Both the position numbers and the translations under genes were made by a program. 64,000 nt of DNA from Lyophyllum atratum (lineage: Eukaryota; Basidiomycota; Agaricomycetes; Agaricales; Lyophyllaceae): contig JACGCN010000025.1 in assembly GCA_014905825.1 (NCBI GenBank), positions 62,001 through 126,000 of the forward strand, written 5' to 3'. Positions 34,413 through 47,368 of this stretch are shown here, one piece after another. The notes under the pieces are model-generated. The model saw only the letters and a list, made by a program, of their open reading frames with translations. It had not been told where the DNA came from and ran no database searches. Position 1 is the first letter of the stretch. The number at the start of each line of letters is the position of its first letter.

Positions 34413-34974
34413 ATGCAATTTCGAGGATCTTGGATAATCTCTGTCGCATCGACGCTTTTATTAGTATGTCTTGCAGCCGCCACGACGCTCGTTCAACAGG
34501 TCAGTCCTTTTTTATGTCGATGTGGGGTCAACGAGGCTGACGCTGCCCACAACAGAGCGCAGGATCAGTCCTTCACCTCGAAAGTCGCCAAGATACGAGT
34601 ATACCTATAAGCGAATGTGATACCGACAGACTTTACTGCTGCAACTCTGTGTCACCAGTTGAGTCATCACTGCACAATGAAAGCGTAATCCCCCCTGATA
34701 CGAGACTGCTTTCTAGTGTGACCAGCCTCCTGCCAGTGTTATTATGGCCCTTCTCGGATGGGTTGTTATCGGCCATGCGCAATGTGGACTCACCTGTTCG
34801 CCTGTATCCATCCTTGGTATAGGAGGTTCGGGTTCCTGCGGTGCGCAGCTCGTCTGCTGTGCCTTCAATGAAACCGTGAGTCGCTGATAGAGTCTGATGC
34901 ACCATTTGTGCTTGACTAACTGGTCTGACTAGAATGGTGTAATCCTCTTCGGATGCCGCCCTGTTCATTTGTGA
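34413..34974 (+). CDS. Class I hydrophobin
   Basis: A small secreted amphipathic protein that coats hyphae and air interfaces. Exon 1 is the signal peptide MQFRGSWIISVASTLLLVCL. Exon 2 gives ISECDTDRLYCCNSVSP with the first three cysteines. The third exon gives CGLTCSPVSILGIGGSGSC and GAQLVCCAFNET; the last exon ends NGVILFGCRPVHL. Cysteine spacing C-X6-CC, C-X13-C-X5-CC and C-X12-C fits class I. An additional cysteine stands four residues before the fourth canonical one (QCGLTC), making nine. The second intron is taken as GTTGAG to GACCAG, an unusual donor, so a few residues after NSVSP are uncertain. Confidence 0.88.
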
Positions 34975-36814
34975 TTGCCTGTGAAGATTTCGTTCGACGG
35001 AGAAGAATGATGTAGAATAGATCTTAGCGGGCTATTTCTACGACATGTTTGGCTTAGCCGATATAAAGAGGAAGTGGTTACTCCCTGGACTCTCAGCCTG
35101 TACGGACATGCCATCATAGGTCACTGGGGTCTGGAATTTCTCCAATAGGTGTATATCGCACTGTGGACCCAAGTGCATAAGTCTCCTCTGTGAAGTGCGC
35201 CACATGGTGTACCTAGGTGATGTTATACTTACAGCAAACCCTACGTGATAGGACATGGCGATCCTCTGCTCTCTCATGCATAAAAAGTTCAGCAAGTGAT
35301 GTTCTCTCACCCAGCGGCTGATACTCGTGTTCCCCAGGACGAACTGCCTGCCCGTCCGCGCTTGCTGTTTACGGATCAAAGTGCCAATATAGCTGTTGAA
35401 AATGAGTTGGGAATGACCCAATGTCTTTTCGTTTCCTTGTTGAGGGCTATTGAATATTATTACCTTTCCGACATATCTGGAAGGAGTTGATCATGAAGAA
35501 CGGGTTTGTCCTCGGTGTAGAGATGTTTGTCAGAGGAGGACCCGATGTCGGAGCCCAGCATAGCGTTAGCGTACAATCGACGAGTACCATAATTAGCATT
35601 GCCCCTTTCGAAGGAGGCCGTGTCTACTTGTTGGGTGGCGACACTATGAGCAAAGTCTACGGCCTCATGCGCTAACTTACAAAGTGGCGGGGTGCGGCAG
35701 GGTCTCAGATACGGGCAGACGTGTGTGGGTAAGCGAACACAGCGATAGTACGACATATTCGGACTGAAAGATAGCATTGAGCGCAGAAGAGTGGAAAAAA
35801 GTTCAGTACGGGGGCCGAATGCGGCGTGATACATGGCGGGGACCTGAATCGGGTGTGAATGCTTGCTGGAGGAAGTAGAGGCGGGAGGAGGGCAAGATGG
35901 AGGTCGCTCTAGGTCTTAGCCACCGAAAGGAAGCCCAGAATCCGCAACAAAGGGACGGCGGAGCCTTATCGAGGAGTCTGCGGAGGTCGCTTGGCGTACA
36001 TGACCGGCGAGGCGATGTCAATTCAGGATCAAAGCAATCCAGGTTTCACGGATTGCACCAGTTCGATGTTGGCGAAGACGTACTTACACGATGAATATCA
36101 AAGACAAGGCGGCGTATTGCAGGTATTGCCACGGCGTCAACACAGGGTGGCTATGCCGACTGGCGACCAGAGGCAGACGTGAAAGACTTGGCAGTGACGA
36201 GCATAGCAACATATATATGTCCAAGGGAAGGTTCCTGCTCGCTTTGCCGGAATGAAGATTAGCCATATATTCCGCGCCTCGAGTCTAGTTAAGCTCTGTT
36301 AAGCTTCGTCCACCTCGAAGTCCTCCCCGACTGTGTGAACAATTTTCAAGTAGCAACATACCAGAATTGTTGGCTTGGGGGCCCCGCTCTATGATCGATC
36401 ACCAGTAGTATTGGGCCGTTGAGAGCTAAGTGAAAATTTGAGCCTGGCCTACCCATCCTGAAGAAGATGAGGTAAGTGCAAATTCGGTGACCAAGGCAGA
36501 GGAGGTTGACTGGAGGTGTAAAGATATTCAGAACAGATGCAACTTGAAAGTAGAAGAAAGTCCAGTCCCGATCTCGCGGCCCGATCTTCCGGGCATCGGT
36601 GCATCGCCTCGCGGCCTAATGGGGAAATTATGGTCTTGGCCGGACGCCGTTGATCAAATTTGACAACTGCAAGTACAAGTCACCATCTTGTTTGCCTCCT
36701 TGCTGCGGTATCCCAGCCACGAGGTTCAGCGCACTCTCTTTCACTCTCACTTTGTCTTGGTGTTTTCAAATCGCACCGGAAACTTTCTTGCTTTCAATCC
36801 TTGGTGCCCACGCG
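34975..36814. other. Intergenic with an unrecognised - strand open frame
   Basis: An open frame at 35038-35421 (-) of 127 codons, starting MGHSQLIFNSYIGTLIRKQQ, and another at 35460-35834 (-) could be exons of one gene because their composition looks protein-like. Upstream exons and a clear start are not found, and I recognise no family. The rest, 36022-36814, shows nothing and includes the promoter of the next gene. Confidence 0.3.
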
Positions 36815-38926
36815 ATGCCCAAGCCAGAATGCGGTACTGACAATGCACCGGCCATCGACCAGTCTACGTTCTGGGATTCGAACGGGGTGAACTGGGATAC
36901 GCATCGGATAGGATGGGCCATTGCGGGAGGTTGTGCTTGCCTGGTGAGTAGTCATTGTGACAAGCATAGTCGTTGCTGAGTCGTGACCGCGGCCATTGCT
37001 CCGCAGACTCTCATTATATCCCTCATCTCAGTTCTACGACACTGCAGGTATGTTTCTACGACTACTTGACTTCCATATTCTTGTTCTAAAATGCTTTGAC
37101 ATGGTGTAGGAGTTATACCAACCCGAGGGAACAACGACAAATGTATGAGGGCATTTTTGCTTCCGTTGACCAAGCTTATTCGTGATCTTCAGCCTCCGTA
37201 TCCTGTATATGCCCCCGGTTTACGCCATTATTTCATTCTTTTCCTATCGCTTCTTCCGACATTACACCTACTACTCGTTCATCGAAGTCGGTACGCATCT
37301 GTCTACATCTCTTCCTTGTATATATCTAAATTTGAATTTCGACAGCATATGAAGTACTGCCGTTCTATGATCTCAAGTTGTGGTGCTGATAATCTCCTGA
37401 AAGGCTGTCACGCTAAGCGCGTTCCTGTTGGTCGTTTTTTCCGCCCTGGTGCTATCTCTGCTGAATGAACGGTACACCCAGTCTTCTCCTTATTGAATAT
37501 GTGGCGGCCACGGCGTCTGGACGCAAGGCCGAGAATGCCATCGCTCGCAAAGACAAGCGACCACTACCCATTCCCGTGCGCTGCCCTGTTCTATTGCTTC
37601 TATGATCTCGCGAATGATCGTGCATCCTACAGTTTTGTTTTTGGAGATATAGACCAACAAAAGTATGCTTATTACTCGTCCATTTCACTGACGGATCTCA
37701 CAAGTATTGATAGGCCTATTTCATGTATACCGTCAAAGTAATATCTTTCCGCTATGTTCCGAGCGTATTGCTAACCATCCATCCTCAGTGGTCCGTCCTA
37801 CAATATGTAATAATTCGACCTCGTTCGTTGTTCCTTTCTTGCATCCTTTCTTCTTTTTGCTTACTCGACCCCAGTCGCCTCCATCGCCGGCATCGTCTGC
37901 GAAAGGTTTGGAGTACTATGCGAATCAGCTGGGTACAGCGTCCATTATGCCAGTGTATATCTCGAAGCGATCGACTTCGTAAGCATAAGGTGAGTGTCGA
38001 TCATCTCAACGGCATCATGACAACTAATGTCCTGTGTTTAGTATCGCCCTATACGGCCTCCTCGTGTTTTATGGCCTGACGGCGGACGAGCTGAAAGGCC
38101 GGCGACCCCTTGCCAAGTTTCTGTGCATAAAACTCATTGTCATGTTTACGTTCTATCAAGCGTTCGTCGTGAGTATATCCAGCAGCTTTATTTGTCTATC
38201 CTTAACTAAGCATCGCGGCCCAGTTTGGAGCTTTAGAAGGTAGAGTAATCCATGGTATGTTTTCATTCTCCAGTGGCACCGTCTCCAAAATCTAAGGAAA
38301 TGACATGACTATCTTGCATAGAAACGGCATATTGGACTGCGACAAACATATCCGACGGACTGAACGCCCTTGCCATCTGCATTGAGGTACGTTTACGAGT
38401 GGAATGTTTTCGACCCCCAACATTGACTTGGAAATGTTGTGACGCTAGATGGTGTTTTTCTCTGCTCTAATGCTGTGGGCATATAACGCTGCTGAGTATC
38501 ACAAACCCGGAGCTTCTGCAACGAGTATCTGGCGTCCACTCTGGGATTCGTACGCCGTCCCCTCTTTATCTAAGTAGAAATTCAGCTGAAACCTTCAATC
38601 TCCAGAATAAACTATAGTAAGTCGTTGGCTACTCTCATCCCCGTTGGCGCTAAACCCCATATCCTACAGGTGACTTTGGCCGTGAAATCATCGGCTCCCT
38701 CCGCTTCTTCTTCGAGTCCAGCTCTGGAAAGCCCCACCATACAAATCCACACTCCAAGATGAACTTCGGCGAGGCCTTTGGCGTTGAAGGCGGTGCCGGC
38801 CATGCCCATGCGATAGGCAGTAGCAGTGGGTTAGCGGTCCAAAACCCTGCTGCCAGACCGAGCTACGACGAGCACATACCTTTAGCAACCTATGAGAGCT
38901 CGTATCCGCCGCAACATTCCAAATAA
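36815..38926 (+). CDS. DUF300/TMEM184 (organic solute transporter Ost-alpha family) membrane protein
   Basis: A multi-pass membrane protein of about 450-480 residues with many introns. It starts MPKPECGTDNAPAIDQSTFW. Membrane segments include IGWAIAGGCACLTLIISLIS, FLLLVVFSALVLSLL and IALYGLLVFYGLTADELKGR. Family landmarks are LYMPPVYAIISFFSYRFFRH, RPLPIPVRCPVLLL, QYVIIRPLVSI, RPLAKFLCIKLIVMFTFYQA and DGLNALAICIEMVFFSALML. The C-terminal tail is hydrophilic. Fungal members localise to vacuolar or other endomembranes; the transported solute, if any, is unknown. About ten short introns split almost every membrane segment. Confidence 0.88.
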
Positions 38927-39391
38927 CTACACATAAACTCATGTGGATAGAGGGGATGGGATGGGATGTCGGAGAGGCGTGGTCATGGCCTGGGCAGGCC
39001 ATGAGATGTGGTCGGAGAGTACTTGCTTAGATCTGACAATGACTGCTATTGGATACCTTTTACACTCTTACTATCGTTTATGCGGACTTGATACCTTGCT
39101 AATTGTATAATTCGAAGTGCATCAAACTGAATGTGTATTGTCCAAAGTACATGGGATCGGGACGTCTGACCTCTATTCACCAAGGATGTCGGAGGGGCTT
39201 GCCGGATAAGTGACTCATTACTTGGAGTCGGCGCATAGTCCTGGGGTAATTCTCGGATCAGTTAGTAAGCACAGAGGTGGACGAGGAGGAGGACAAGTTT
39301 GGATTGCTTAGTCATCTGATTACGCTGCGGAGTCGAAGGGCACTTGTCCTGGACGGCACCATAACTCATACACCTCACTCATAGATATATC
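38927..39391. other. Intergenic between same-strand genes
   Basis: This holds the 3' UTR of the DUF300 gene and the promoter of VPS27. No other gene is visible. Confidence 0.5.
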
Positions 39392-41879
39392 ATGTCGGGC
39401 CTTGGAAGCTGGCTGTGGGGGACGTCGCAGCTCGACGACGCTGTTGGTGAGTACTTGCAGGCTTGACTGGGTTGCGTCATCTCTAACCCGACGTCTCCAG
39501 ACAAAGCCACCTCGGAGCTATTACCAGCAGGAGCGGAGGATATCGCGCTCAACCTCGAAATATGTGACCAGATTCGCTCCAAATCTGTGCCAGCGAAGGA
39601 TGCCATGCGTGCACTGAAGCGCCGACTCAACCACAAGAATCCTAACGTGCAGAACCTAGCACTCAGCGTGCGTCGCATTCGGACTGGATCTGTGGTGGTC
39701 ACTCATTAATTCTTCACAGTTGACCGATATTTGCATCAAGAATGGAGGAGACCTCTTCCTGACTGAAGTTGCCTCAAGAGAGTTTATGGACAACCTCGTC
39801 TCGATCCTGAAAATACCTGCTTTGAACAACGACGTCAAGCAGCACATCTTGAGGCTTATTCAGAATTGGGGCATCGCCTTTGAAGGAAAGCTGACTTTAG
39901 GATATGTGGGCCAGGTTTATAAGAACCTGATCAGTGAAGGTGTGTACCGTCAGCATTCCAAAAACGGACTTCCCGGACTTATTGTTTCAGGTTACACTTT
40001 CCCCCCAAAGGACCTTGCTGTGGCGAACTCTGCGATGGTAGACACTCAAATTGCCCCAGAGTGGATTGACTCTGAAGTCTGTCTTCGGTGCCGGACTCCG
40101 TTCACCTTCACCAATCGGAAGCACCACTGTCGGAATTGCGGTCAGGTCTTCGATCAGGCGTGTTCTTCCAAGTCTCTCCCTCTGCCACACTTTGGAATTA
40201 CGCAGGAGGTTCGGGTCTGCGAAGGATGCTTCAACAAGCTAACGAGGAAGTCAGACAAAGTGTACGTCATTCTGATGTTCTTCGCGATGGTCTTCTTACT
40301 GTCGTTTTAGTGATAAAGGACACCGACACTCTACCAGTCTGCATGGCACACGTCATCGTAGTGCCCGGGAGCTTGCTGACGCTGAGCTTCAACGTGCAAT
40401 CCAACTCTCCTTACAGGAGGTTGGTGCTGCTAATGGCCACGCACGAGCGGGATACGTGCCCTCGCAACCCTCTAACTGGGAGTTCTCCGAACCTCCCATC
40501 GTAGATCGCGCCTCACATCCAATCAAGCCAGTCACCAATGAAGAGGAAGACGATCCTGATCTCCGTGCGGCCATCGAAGCTAGCTTGCGGGAGGCCCACG
40601 CACCTCGTCCCAGTGCTCCTATCGCGCTCGACTCACCTCGGACTGAGTACGCTGGAGCAGGCTATTCACAATCGTATCCCCCAGCTATTGCACAAGCTCC
40701 TCTCCCTACTATCCCCAACTATGACCTCGAGCCCTTGGAGTCCGACGCGATCCTGACGTTCAGCCAGACAGTCGAGCAGGTCGAAACCCAGGGTGGCCGC
40801 GACATATCGAGATACCCAGCTGTAAACGATCTGTATGAAAAGGCGAACAGTCTGCGGCCGAAGTTGGCGTTGAGCCTGGACGACGCCGGTCGGAAAGAAC
40901 GTGAGTCTTGCCCTTACGACACCATGTCCTGTATCAACTTATATTTTCGTCCAAAGAAATGCTGTCGGACATGCATGATAAGCTGTCGCAAGCCGTCAAG
41001 CTCTACGACAAGCTGTTGACAGAACAGGTGGCACATCCACGCTGGCGATCACCACAACCAGCTGCAAACACATATCACCCCGCGGAAGCCAGCTACGCCC
41101 CGGCCACCGGTTACAACCAATGGGCCTCTCAAACCCCAGCTTCGGCGTCGGCATACCAGCCACAGTCTGAGCCTTCACGGGTACCTCAATCACCCCAGGC
41201 GTCATATTCCGAATACCAGCCCCAATACACCCCACAGCCCTATGCTGCTCCACCACAGTCACAATGGCATCAGCAACCTGCGCAACCTGTCCAACATTAC
41301 TCCCCTACTCCCGCCGTCCCGACATTCTCACCGCCTCAGTCGCCGCCAGCACCAATGCGGCGCGAGTCACAATATGCCGAGCCCCCGCAGCAGTATCAGG
41401 CGTACGCGGCACCAACCCCGACCCCGTCACAACCCTTAACCCTCCCTCCCGTCACACTCAACCCGCAACAATATCAGCCTCCTGCTCAGGCACAACCCCA
41501 ATATGCTGCATCTCCTCCACCTCCTCCACAGCAGCAGCAACACCAACCTCAACAGCAACAACGCTCCGCCCTTCCCCCGTCGTCTAACCTGAGCCGCCAT
41601 AAATCCGTCTCCTATGCCTCACCGCCGCCACTCGCTCCGGCACCACCTCCCGTCAATGGGCATGTTACGCGTAGCAGTACTGTTGCATCACATCTTCGGC
41701 AACAACAACACCTGCAACACCAGCAGGCACCGGCGGTGGTGACACCTCCCTCGGCGCTGCCGCAGTTCCCGGTGGCGCCGACGTCGAATCCGCAGACGTT
41801 CCCGATGTATGGGCCACCGATAACGGCGGGGTTCGCGCCGCCGGAGGAGAGGAAGGAGGCGCTGTTGATTGATCTGTGA
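39392..41879 (+). CDS. VPS27: ESCRT-0 subunit Vps27
   Basis: An endosomal sorting protein of about 720 residues. It has an N-terminal VHS domain ([36 protein letters not shown]). A FYVE zinc finger for PI3P follows, with [10 protein letters not shown], the core [13 protein letters not shown] and VRVCEGC. Two ubiquitin-interacting motifs read [16 protein letters not shown] and [16 protein letters not shown] helical GAT-like region contains [14 protein letters not shown] and [20 protein letters not shown], for Hse1 pairing. The last 300 residues are Pro/Gln/Tyr-rich, and the protein ends in LLIDL, like the clathrin-binding C-terminus of yeast Vps27. Start and stop are clear; introns are short. 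Confidence 0.96.
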
Positions 41880-42209
41880 TTCAGTGGGGGAGAGGATTAT
41901 TTTGTATCGTTCTTGTTTTTCGACGTCAGCGCTACATAGGGTGGTCTGCTGCTCTGCTGGATGCTTCTCACGCATGGGTACTACTGTACTCTCAGGTACA
42001 TCCAAATTGTGTATGTGGTACTGGTCACTTGTCTTAGATATATATACTATCCTGTTTTTATGATACATGTTATGCAATGGTGATCCAAACTCAGCCTAGT
42101 CATATGGATAGGATAAGGACAGGACAGGCTAGTTGCTTGCGACTTTCTCGAAGGAGGCGTAAGTACTACTTTCAATGAAATCTTTCTAACCCGACATCGA
42201 CGAGTACAT
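41880..42209. other. Intergenic, VPS27 3' region
   Basis: Downstream of the VPS27 stop and upstream of the tRNA-Gly. No gene is seen. Confidence 0.45.
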
Positions 42210-42312
42210 GCATTAATGGGGTAGTGGTAACCTGGATCGTTGCCATGTAGCCTGAGTCTTGTAGGAAAATAACTGTTCTCGATCCGCTGGGAGTTCGATT
42301 CTCTCTTAATGC
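42210..42312 (+). tRNA. tRNA-Gly (GCC) with 33-nt intron
   Basis: The acceptor stem GCATTAA pairs perfectly with TTAATGC. The D stem is GGGT/ACCT, the anticodon stem GATCG/CGATC, and the T arm GGGAG-TTCGATT-CTCTC with one G-T pair. The loop TTGCCA gives anticodon GCC at 42242-42244. A 33-nt intron at 42246-42278 follows position 37. The mature tRNA is 70 nt before the discriminator A. The acceptor stem is A/T-rich for this genome but fully paired. Confidence 0.85.
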
Positions 42313-42632
42313 ATCGGTAAAGTTGTTGGAGCCAATTTTTACCTCCCCAAGCTAAATACGTAGCAAAGTCATCCTGCCAGCGATAGAACATCCCATTTCT
42401 CTGATAAAACATCGCGCCTCCACCGTAAGCATTGCGATGACTGAAGACGAGTAAGGTTCAAGCTCAAGTCTAAGGACATCCAGAGCCTCCCTAAACCTGG
42501 GGTATGCCTTTCCCAAACGCAATCATGAACAAGTCCAGCCATAAAAAATTGACAACAACCATGTATGTACAGTACACAACATTAAATCACAACACGCGTA
42601 CGCCTCTCGAGACGTAAAAAACGAACAAACAA
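42313..42632. other. Intergenic, VPS35 3' region
   Basis: Between the tRNA-Gly and the VPS35 stop codon. No gene is seen. Confidence 0.45.
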
Positions 42633-45600
42633 TTACCGGCCAATGCCCATCTTCAACAACGCACCCACAACATCCACGTCGTCCCATCGCGTGTCGACAG
42701 GCGCGTTGCCGTCGTAGGACGCGTTCTTCTTCCTCTGGATATAAGCCAAGGTGTTCCTGAAATGCCGATTGATCATCTCGGGGGTCTGCACGCCCTCGAT
42801 GAGCCCGGGTGGGGCACGCTGAGAGGGGTGGACGTCGGGGGAGGAGATGTTGTCGATACTTGAGGTTATAAGCTCCACCAAGCTATTGACGAATTTGGGA
42901 GCCACCTACGAGGGAGGAGATATTAGTTAAAGCAACCACTGCTTAACGACGAAGACGAGAACACTCACAGCTGGTGCACCGCGGTCGAAATAATATAAAT
43001 AATGGTCCAAAGTGTCGCAATACAGCTGTACAGTGACGATCTCCTCGATCGCTGAGTTAGCAATGCGAAGAGACTTCTGGAGGCACTCCAGAACGCGTTT
43101 ACTATCTTGATAGGGGTACTAGGTAGAATAAAACAAGATCAGCCGCCGGTTAGAAGGGAAAATGAGAACTTATGTACCGCTTTGGCGGTAGCCTCGCCGC
43201 CTTCCTCTTTTACAGGGGTCTTTTCTGGTGTATCCTTCTTCTCACCAGCAGGAGCTTCACCATCGGCATCAGCAGCCGGCGGTGCTTCTTGCCACCAGAG
43301 ATGACTAGCCAACCCGACCGCGGTAGCTTGATGGCTCTTCTTGAGCAGCTTCGCTCCATGCAGCGCAGCCTTCGTGATCAAAGTGTCGTAGTTATCCACA
43401 CCAAACACCTTGGCACCAGCAAGCGTGCCAATGATGAGCGTAATGGCCTGTAGCTGTGCGCGGGACTCTGAGATGCTGTCCTCGTACACGCTGAACGCCT
43501 GCACATAGAAGTCGTATGTGAGGTCTTCAAAGCCGCATTCATCCGAGATTTGGGCGGCGAGGAGGAACAGTCGGAGCGCGATTGTGGGCGCTTCGATTTG
43601 GGTGGAGAGGATGGATGTGAGTTGCCGGACAAATTTGAGGATCGTGGAGACCTTGGTCTGCCAGTCTGACTCCTATAACAAGAGCAGGGTGAGTGTTCCT
43701 GACAACGTGGAGGAGAAAGGAACGGCACGCACGACGTGTTCTCGGTTTTTATACCGCCGGCAAAGCTTGATGGATGAAGTGATGAGGGCAGGGAAGGTGA
43801 AACGCATGCGCTCGCCTCCTGCGTCGAAGTGTCTCCGTGCGATTTGTAGAAGCTGTTGGCCATAAACGTCAGACGCGGAGGATATTTTCTCAACACAGCC
43901 GACATACCTCGAACTGAACATCCAGAGATTCTGCGCGGAATAGATGCACCATCCGCGCCACCCATCCTTGCTCCTCTGCCATCTCCTCCCGCTCGACAAA
44001 ATATGGTCCTTGTCTCCGGACGTCCTTGATGTTCATATTCATCTGCGCGGCGTTCCCTCCTCCAGGCATACTAGAGTCTGACTGATCTTTGATTAGTACA
44101 TGGCAGAGGTCGAGGACGCCGTCAACATCTTCGGGTGACTCCACGATCGTCTCGTTCTTCAATACAGAGGATATGATGGAATGTGCGATGGATCGTCGGG
44201 TTGAGAAGAGTTGTTTTGTCAGGAGCGGTGAGTAGTTGGGAATCGCGAGAAGGGTAAGGACGGATTGGTAGGAGTTGATGGGCGCTACGAGCAGAGCGGC
44301 GAGGTTGGATGTTGTTTGTGGCGTGTGCAGGTCGGAGCTAAGATGCCATATGAGAAGGCTCCTCGAATTAACTGGCAGGCTACATACCTCTCTTGGAATT
44401 CCTGTATCTTGTCCGCGGTGAAACCAAGAACTTGATCAACATATTCCAGCCTGTCCGGGTAGCAGCTAAGCGACAGGTTCGTCAAGGACACCAAGAGGGC
44501 GGTGATATCTTGTATCGACAAGTCTGGCCGAGCCTTAATATGATACAGTGAGCCAAGCAACTTAATTTCAAACGTTTGCACTGACCTTGATTAGCTCAAC
44601 AACCTGCTTCCAAAACACTTCAAACAAGGGGACGTCCTCCGGCACACCTCTGAATTTGCGCACAGGCGAACCCTCCTTGTTCTTTCCCTTGCCCAAACTC
44701 TCCTCCAACCCCCCGTTCGGCACCTCAGGGGAAGTAGGCGATGACACCTCAGACTCCGACTCTACCGCTGTGGTTGTAGATTGAGGAGTCGGTGGAACGG
44801 AGCCCCACGCGTTGCTCTCAACAGTTGGCGACAAGGTACGGTAGGCGCCGTCTTCACGGGCCTTGGATTTCTGGATCTTAACCTTTTCCGCTAAGCGGCG
44901 GGCAGCCGCCTCCTCCTGTCGTTTCGTCTCCTCTGGGTCTTCGGCTTCGGCTTCACGGGCAGCATAAGCTGCGAGACGATCGATGAGGGCGATGACTATT
45001 TGTTTAATGTTAACTTTCGGGTGTAGCTGGGCGGTGGCGGAAAGGAAGAGTCCAAGAGTGTGAAGGTGGAATTCGTCCGTGAACACCTAGAAAGAGGTAA
45101 GAATATGATATGCAAATCGGGTTTATAGTGTTTGTGACGTACTTGGATCACGACCTCCATAAGATATTCCTGGGCTATCACGTCTTTACAGTTGACCACC
45201 TGCTCCAAGATACTAGGAAGTATCGTCCGCTGGTACATATCGAGATCCACGCCGTCGAGTTGGCTGAGACGGACTAGGTTTGTTCCCACTAAAATCCGTA
45301 ACTCTCGACGTTCCAACTCGCGTTTCTCGCGATCTCGGGAGTGGCCTTGATGTTGCAGTCGGACCCAGAGTTTGTTCATTTCGATAAAGTTGGTCAATAC
45401 GAAGGATATGGAGTCTTGTAGATTTCCAGAGGGCCTATGCATTCAATGAGTCGAGGGAGAATATGAAGGCAATATATGACGCACCCAGTGTCGATTCCGA
45501 GAGGAAGGTGATCCCTAGTCTGGCCACTAAGGTAGTGACGGAGGAAGAGACCACGTATGGGATGGAGTACACCTCGCGACATTTCCATCATATCCTTCAT

Positions 45601-46100
45601 TATTTCCTTGACTGGTGCTTCGGGGATGGACATGTAGACCGAGCCGACCGTGATCATAAGATATAGTCGAGGAATGATGTTGCCAGCATATTGAACGAGC
45701 TCGTACAGGTCCGCTAGATGATGCCGTGATTGGGTATGTGCATCGTAAAGGTAGTTAGAGAGGTGTCGCAGGGCATCGAATACAGCCATATCTGCAGAGG
45801 GGTGTTAAATTATATTGCGTATGTCCCAATTGGAGGTGCACATACAAAGTTCGTAATACTGCTTTGGTGACAACGAAGAGGTCCTTAGCTCTGCCAACAT
45901 CAAGCTGGCGCTTTTCAACGCATCCATGAGTTCATCCAACTCCTGCAATGATTCCAGAATATCAATCTACAGAATGATAGTTGCTCCCAAACGAACTGCG
46001 GACGTACAAGGTGCCGTTTCATCTGCTGAACCTGAATCTTGACGGTATTCAGAGCCTCGCTGAGGAGCTTACCCTCCTCGGGGGCTTGTAGGGTGGACAT
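42633..46100 (-). CDS. VPS35: Retromer core subunit Vps35
   Basis: The alpha-solenoid scaffold of retromer, about 950 residues, which sorts cargo from endosomes to the Golgi together with Vps26 and Vps29. It starts [20 protein letters not shown] and has [20 protein letters not shown]. The Vps26-binding signature reads [39 protein letters not shown] and [20 protein letters not shown] are also family landmarks. A low-complexity insertion rich in Ser, Glu and Pro lies around 44620-44960. The C-terminal half keeps [20 protein letters not shown] and [20 protein letters not shown]. It ends [11 protein letters not shown]. About nine short introns are all in frame. Confidence 0.96.
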
Positions 46101-47368
46101 GGTGGTGACGGCGGTGGAAGAGAAAGGTCCACCGTGCAACGTACAAGCTGGTCAACGGTGGATTCGCGCCAAAGGTCGATTTGCACAAGTTTGGCCCGGC
46201 CGACGCCCCACAAATGGAAACCTAACCATGTCTGCTCAGAACGACCACCTCAACCTTCAAGTGTTCCAGGAATCGAGTGGGTATGGACATGCCCGCCTTC
46301 AAACATATGAATTTACATGCTGCTCTTCCTCCACTGTCAGGTTGTGATCGGTTATGATGGTCCGGCCAGTTATTGCCCTGATCTTCTGCCTCGTGTTCAG
46401 AACCATGCTGCATTAAAAGCATGTACCACCACCACCCATCACAGTACCGAGCAGTACCGCCTTAGTGCTTGCACGCTTCTTAAATGCACCGAAATACCCT
46501 TTCGAACTGTCCACCGATGCAATTCGAACATCCAACTAACCCATCGCCTACTTAGACTGATTCTCCAAATACATCGTTAGTGTCGTACCACGAGGATAAC
46601 GATGATCGGGTGGAAAAGTACGCGGTATTTCAGTAAGACCTTTCTAGTATCGTCTGTGGGCACCTCACCCCGAATGCCGTACTACTCACTTTTCTGAACG
46701 CATAGCATATAGAATACAAGCAAAACGGAAGATTTGCGACTCCTGGGGATATTGAGCTTTCTAGACGATAATCCTCAAGCTGGCGCAGCAGGTTGCGCGC
46801 GTAATCTGTCTCAGCGTCTTCGCAGCTGGGCTCGAAGCAGGGTGTTTCTCGTGATCCCACCCATCCGGACAGTCACAGGTCCAATAACCCTCACTCTGGC
46901 ATTGCAAAGGGTCCTTCTGACTTCGTCCGTAAGGCTATGGCTAGCTATAGCTGTAGTAACAACGCTCGAAGGTTCGGGTGCTAGCACCGTCCACCATAGG
47001 TTCCTTGTGATCACCATTAAGAGTTCGATATGCTTACACATTCACAAGAGCTGTCCGACAACATCAATATTTGGAGGTTTTAGGTGTCATCGTCACCCTC
47101 AAGTATACATATATATTTCAGCCTTGTCCACACTGCACGTCAATTCTATCCACATCATCTTTTGTGAATTTGTTTGCTTTTTTTACAGGGCCAGCTCCCA
47201 CCTATAACGTCCCAAGTAAGTACTCTCATACCAAGAACGTCCACGGACGGCCGCAGTTAGTATTCTTCTGTTCAATGCGTCGCAGGACAAGCTTGCTGAC
47301 TATTCTCCTTCCCAAGCACATCCCACGTACGGCACAAGAGAAAGTTTTCCGTATTATTTGCCGCCACA
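46101..47368. other. Intergenic, no gene supported
   Basis: This starts the gene-poor stretch beyond VPS35. Open frames on both strands between 46630 and 47207 have no domains and no coherent splice sites. Confidence 0.4.

Noticed and set aside
46630..47207. Open frames on both strands after VPS35
   Set aside because: No domain content, no splice model and no similarity to the neighbouring pheromone or secreted-protein genes.
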